From: Planctomycetaceae bacterium UBA6172
GTDB taxonomy: Bacteria; Planctomycetota; Planctomycetia; Pirellulales; Pirellulaceae
Assembly (NCBI GenBank): GCA_002422955.1
Contig: DITY01000312.1
Coordinates: 1 to 9,352 of the forward strand
Length of the DNA: 9,352 nucleotides
Direction of reading: 5' to 3'
Part shown: in pieces, positions 6,632 through 9,352 of the stretch
How positions within the stretch are numbered: position 1 is the stretch's first letter
How the letters are laid out: every line of letters begins with the position of its first letter
Notes under the pieces: generated by a model
The model's database searches: none
The model's input: the letters and a program-made list of their open reading frames with translations, nothing else
What the model was told of the DNA's origin: nothing
Translations under genes and position numbers: made by a program

Positions 6632-8023
6632 TTAAAAATCGCTATCCTGTTCGGTGACGGGAATCACACGGATGTCGGGCGGCTCGGCAATCGCGGGATT
6701 GGCCTCCAGCAGTTGCAACCGTTCGATCCGGGCACGATTCAACTCCAGTGTCCTGCGATCGATGAACTCGCCCTCGACCAGGTCGATCTGGTTCAACAAC
6801 GTGGTGTCTTTCATCAAATGGGGTTCGCCGTCAATATTGATATTGATATTGCGAATCTTCCAACGGTCCCCTTCCTGGATGCTGTAGACCAAGTCGACGA
6901 GGTCGTTCTCGTCCCGCATCACCGTCTGGGGCTTGACCTCGGCGTAGATGAAGCCGAACGAGCCATAACCGTAGACGATCTCCGCGATGTCCTTGCGCAT
7001 CATCGTGCCGCTGAAGTGATCCCCCGGTTTGAGCGCCAGGCGGTCCCGCAGCGATTCGGTTTCGATGAACTGATTGCCCACGATCTTGACGTCGTTGACG
7101 GTGTAGCGAACCCCTTCCTCGACGATGTAGGTCACGCTCAGCCATTTCCCCGATTCGTCATATTCGAGTCGACGCCCGACCGAGGCGGTGAGAAAACCCA
7201 AGTTGTGGTAATAGGCTTGGAGGATCTGTACGTCCGTATCGATCTGACCCATGTCCGCCTTGTTGTTGAGGTGCCGGAGCACGCCCAGAATCGGGTCGCG
7301 ACTTTTGATCACTTTTTTCAAGCGGGCTTCCGTGACGATCGAGTTCCCCTCGATGCGGATCGCCTCGATCCGTTCCTTGGGCCCTTCGTTGATGCGAAAC
7401 ACCACCATCCCGGGATCGTCATTCATGCCACGGACGGTCGCCACCGTCGCCTGGTTGAACCCTTCTTCGCGGTAGTAATCCAGCAACCGACGGCGGGCCG
7501 ACTCCAAGGAAAACTCGTTCAGCGGGTCTCCCGCATTGACGCCGGCACGCCCCTTCAGATCGCGGTCATTGATCGCGCGATTGCCGTGGTAGACGACTTT
7601 GGAAATGGTCGGCCGTTCGCGAACCTTGAAATGCACGGCGATCCCACCCGGGACCTCGCGCAGTTCATAAGTCGCGAACTCGAACATCTCGTGCAGCCGA
7701 CGGATATCGGCCAACACCGTCTCGAACTCGTAGAACCGGTCCTTGCGGGTCTGCAGTTTCTGAAACACCGCGTCGCTGGAGGTCGCGAAGTTGCCCGAGA
7801 TCGTCACGTCCTGGACGACGATGTCCGTTTCTTTGGGCTTGGGCTTGATGCCACCCTTCTGCTGCACGACGTCGCGAAACGGAGCTTTATCCTTGAACGC
7901 GCCCATGTCAGGCATTCCGGCGCCGCCTCCGCCCCCGCCCATCTGAGCGCGGGCCGGCGTCATCGACACCAGGCCGACAACGATCAGGATGGCGAAGCAG
8001 GAAATTTCCGGCCTTCGCAGCAT
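6632..8023 (-). CDS. BamA N-terminal half: secreted POTRA-domain protein
   Basis: This is a 463-aa periplasmic protein without a barrel. Residues 1-26 are a Sec signal ending in ARA, with cleavage expected before Gln27. A short Gly-rich stretch (28-41) follows. Then come POTRA-type repeats, each with the beta-alpha-alpha-beta-beta pattern and a GN turn: POTRA1 ~67-137 (QDVTISGNFA), POTRA2 ~138-216 (KVVYHGNRAI), POTRA3 ~217-304 (AIRIEGNSIV), POTRA4 ~306-386 (DVKIVGNQFI) and an incomplete POTRA5 ~387-463 (IRNININIDGE, then EGEFIDRRTLELNRARIERL). The protein stops after PPDIRVIPVTEQDSDF, about where POTRA5 should make its last strand and continue into the barrel. In BamA the POTRA array receives unfolded outer-membrane proteins and binds lipoprotein partners; I infer the same role, working with the downstream barrel protein. 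ATG 8021-8023 has GGGAG 7 nt upstream. ispF lies 200 bases upstream on the same strand. Confidence 0.92.
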   Translation of the reverse strand: MLRRPEISCFAILIVVGLVSMTPARAQMGGGGGGAGMPDMGAFKDKAPFRDVVQQKGGIKPKPKETDIVVQDVTISGNFATSSDAVFQKLQTRKDRFYEFETVLADIRRLHEMFEFATYELREVPGGIAVHFKVRERPTISKVVYHGNRAINDRDLKGRAGVNAGDPLNEFSLESARRRLLDYYREEGFNQATVATVRGMNDDPGMVVFRINEGPKERIEAIRIEGNSIVTEARLKKVIKSRDPILGVLRHLNNKADMGQIDTDVQILQAYYHNLGFLTASVGRRLEYDESGKWLSVTYIVEEGVRYTVNDVKIVGNQFIETESLRDRLALKPGDHFSGTMMRKDIAEIVYGYGSFGFIYAEVKPQTVMRDENDLVDLVYSIQEGDRWKIRNININIDGEPHLMKDTTLLNQIDLVEGEFIDRRTLELNRARIERLQLLEANPAIAEPPDIRVIPVTEQDSDF

Positions 8024-8223
8024 ACGAGGACTCCCGTGGCGAAAACATGACGGACAACAAAGCCGGTCTTACCAAGGGGAGTCGAATGACAACAAGTCGA
8101 GTTTCCGACCCGAAATATCGATACGAAAGGCGACCGCTCACCATGGAGTTGGCCGCGGACAGAGGCGGGGGAGCTTCCGCAAGTCGCGGATCAAACGCTC
8201 GCGTGTCAGGCCCGTCGCGCCCG
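8024..8223 (-). other. 200-base leader region between ispF and the POTRA gene
   Basis: This holds the GGGAG ribosome binding site of the POTRA gene (8031-8035) and no supported gene. Its length would allow a separate promoter for the BamA pair, but I cannot point to a convincing -35/-10 pair. A short open frame on this strand from 8144 runs into the POTRA gene out of frame and looks like chance. Confidence 0.4.
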
Positions 8224-8727
8224 CTAGGCCTCGCGCGGCGGTTCGATCGCGTGGATCAGCACGACCACGCGGGCGGCGATCGCCTCGGCATGCCCGATCG
8301 GCCCAATCCCTTCGCCGGTCTTCGACTTCACTCCGACCGCGGCCACCGGGATGTCGACGATTTCGGCAATCCGCGCGCGAATCGCTTCGGTGTGGGGAGC
8401 CAACTTTGGCTGCTGCGCCAAAATCACGCAGTCGAGGTTGCCGACCTCCATCCCATGATGCCGGACCCGACGGACGGCCTCGGCCAAAAAGTCGGCGCTA
8501 TCCCGCTTGCGGTTGCGATCATCGGTATCGGGAAAGAGCCGCCCGATGTCCGGTTCGGCGATCGAACCCAGCAACGCATCGGTGATCGCGTGCAGCAGCA
8601 CATCCGCGTCGCTGTGTCCGATCGCATGCACCTCGGCCGGCACATCGATCCCGCCCAGGCGGAGCGGCCCCCCGTTGCCGAGGCGATGGGTATCGAAACC
8701 GAGTCCGACTCGAATGGGGAAACTCAT
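8224..8727 (-). CDS. ispF: 2-C-methyl-D-erythritol 2,4-cyclodiphosphate synthase
   Basis: This 167-aa enzyme cyclises CDP-methylerythritol 2-phosphate with release of CMP, the fifth step of the MEP pathway to isoprenoids; the family works as a cytoplasmic trimer with a zinc site between subunits. GLGFDTH (residues 8-14) gives metal ligands Asp12 and His14, and LLHAITDALLG (44-54) gives His46, matching E. coli Asp8, His10 and His42. HSDAD (38-42), DIGRLFPDTD (60-69), GNLDCVILAQQPKLAPH (96-112) and the active-site KSKTGEGIGPIG segment (134-145, with Thr137 and Glu139) complete the signature. The frame extends 15 codons further to 8772, but ATG 8725-8727 is preferred because GAGGAG lies 8 nt upstream and the protein then begins directly at the conserved strand. 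It is upstream of the two BamA genes on the same strand and divergent from the deoxyhypusine-synthase-like gene. Confidence 0.97.
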   Translation of the reverse strand: MSFPIRVGLGFDTHRLGNGGPLRLGGIDVPAEVHAIGHSDADVLLHAITDALLGSIAEPDIGRLFPDTDDRNRKRDSADFLAEAVRRVRHHGMEVGNLDCVILAQQPKLAPHTEAIRARIAEIVDIPVAAVGVKSKTGEGIGPIGHAEAIAARVVVLIHAIEPPREA

Positions 8728-8735
8728 CGACCTGG

Positions 8736-8741
8736 CTCCTC
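8736..8741 (-). promoter_or_regulatory. Ribosome binding site deciding the ispF start
   Basis: GAGGAG on the minus strand sits 8 nt before ATG 8725-8727. It lies inside the possible N-terminal extension from 8772, which supports the shorter ispF product. Confidence 0.7.
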
Positions 8742-8831
8742 GCGGAATGCTGCCCTGGGATCGTCCTGGCAATTAGGCTAAAGTCTTTGATGTCATAACA
8801 TTTACTTAACTTGTCGCGAAGGTGTTGGAAC
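8742..8831. promoter_or_regulatory. Divergent promoter region between ispF and the DHS-like gene
   Basis: This is the most AT-rich stretch of the window (about 8771-8812, including tgtcataacatttacttaac). It lies between two divergent starts, so it most likely contains both promoters. Possible elements such as TAACAT (8796-8801) on the plus strand and ATGACA on the minus strand are present, but no pair is good enough to name. GAAGG at 8818-8822 is the probable ribosome binding site of the plus-strand gene. Confidence 0.4.
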
Positions 8832-9352
8832 GTGAATCAGGGTAAAAATACTCCTCCCGCGAAGAACGCCGCGGAGGCCGATACGGCCGTTCCCGCGGGG
8901 GCGTCGAGCCCGGCCCAGACAGGTGCTCCGGCGAAGAAAACGTTGTCGCTGCAAGATGTCACCGGCTCGAAGCAGAATCCGTCCCGCCCCGCGTCCGCCG
9001 CCTCTCCGGTACGGTCGTTCATGCGGCACCATTACCGGCACTTCAACGCCCGCGAATTGACCGCCGCCGCCGAGGCCTACGTCCAATTCGTCTCGCCCGA
9101 ACACGGCGGCAAGATGATGGTCACGCTGGCCGGCGCGATGAGCACGGCCGAGATCGGCGTGTCGCTTGCCGAAATGATCCGCCAGGGCAAGGTGCATGCG
9201 ATCACCTGCACGGCCGCCAACCTCGAAGAAGACATCTTCAATCTGGTGGCCCACGACGATTACCGCGTGATCCAGGACTGGCGGGCGCTGTCGGTCGAAG
9301 ACGAAGTCACGCTCCGCGACGCCGGCTTCAACCGCGTCACCGATACCTGCAT
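8832..9352 (+). CDS. Deoxyhypusine synthase-like protein, 5' part (runs off window end)
   Basis: The frame is open from GTG 8832-8834 to the last base (173 complete codons), so the 3' half is missing. Residues 1-61 are an Ala/Pro/Lys/Ser-rich, probably disordered leader. Conserved sequence begins at SFMRHHYRHFNARE (62-75) and continues with GGKMMVTLAGAMSTAEIGVSL (92-112, the NAD-site region), HAITCTAANLEEDIFNLVAHDDY (122-144) and GFNRVTDTC (165-173). This is the pattern of the deoxyhypusine synthase family. In eukaryotes and archaea these enzymes transfer an aminobutyl group from spermidine to eIF5A; bacterial homologues have been linked to polyamine chemistry such as homospermidine formation, and their role in planctomycetes is not clear to me. 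The catalytic lysine lies beyond the window. GTG has GAAGG 9 nt upstream. An in-frame TTG at 8811 is less likely. Confidence 0.9.
   Translation, partial: MNQGKNTPPAKNAAEADTAVPAGASSPAQTGAPAKKTLSLQDVTGSKQNPSRPASAASPVRSFMRHHYRHFNARELTAAAEAYVQFVSPEHGGKMMVTLAGAMSTAEIGVSLAEMIRQGKVHAITCTAANLEEDIFNLVAHDDYRVIQDWRALSVEDEVTLRDAGFNRVTDTC

Noticed and set aside
6541..6634. BamA split explained as a frameshift or point-stop pseudogene
   Set aside because: The downstream part has its own lipoprotein-type signal and a tether, and no Omp85 remnant can be read through the gap. A pseudogene or sequencing error would not create these.
6713..8050. Open frame of 445 codons on the plus strand, antisense to the POTRA gene
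   Set aside because: It is codon-aligned with the real gene and has no family similarity, while the minus strand encodes recognisable POTRA repeats.
8728..8772. Fifteen-residue extension of IspF from 8772
   Set aside because: GAGGAG and ATG 8727 give a better start, and the extension has no IspF similarity.
8766..8781. Sigma-54-like promoter (ctggcaattaggct) before the DHS-like gene
   Set aside because: The -12 GC element is missing at the required distance from the -24 GG.

Overview
The window reads as ordinary chromosome from a GC-rich planctomycete, most likely a Pirellulaceae (Rhodopirellula/Blastopirellula-like) relative. The taxonomic call is an inference. It rests on the Gram-negative-type Omp85 assembly proteins with planctomycete-style sequence, a deoxyhypusine-synthase-like gene, a Gfo/Idh/MocA oxidoreductase beside a PhyH dioxygenase, an orphan infA, and frequent TTG/GTG starts. 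There are eight protein genes and no RNA gene, insertion sequence or CRISPR array that I can see. Every gap between genes is shorter than about 210 bases.

Layout from left to right. Bases 1-2163 (+) are the C-terminal part of a large YhaN-like SMC/Rad50-type ATPase; its N-terminus lies outside the window. A short convergent gap with a 15-bp tandem repeat follows. Bases 2280-4258 (-) hold a two-gene operon in which a PhyH-family Fe(II)/2-oxoglutarate dioxygenase is followed, with translational coupling, by a Gfo/Idh/MocA oxidoreductase. Bases 4462-4683 (+) are infA (IF-1) with a TTG start. A second convergent gap carries a 16-bp imperfect tandem repeat. Bases 4759-8727 (-) hold, in transcription order, ispF, a POTRA-domain protein and a lipoprotein-type Omp85 beta-barrel protein. 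Bases 8832-9352 (+) are the 5' part of a deoxyhypusine-synthase-like gene, divergent from ispF.

The most interesting item is the outer-membrane assembly factor BamA. It appears as two adjacent genes: a secreted POTRA protein (463 aa) and a separate protein (593 aa) made of a lipoprotein signal, a Pro-rich tether and the 16-strand-type barrel. The break appears to fall inside the fifth POTRA domain, so the last POTRA strand would be supplied in trans by the barrel polypeptide. Each half has its own export signal, which argues against a simple frameshift.

A second, window-wide signal is the abundance of the palindrome CGATCG (about 26 by eye) and its extension GCGATCGC (five). CGATCG is clustered in the convergent gap at 2164-2279.
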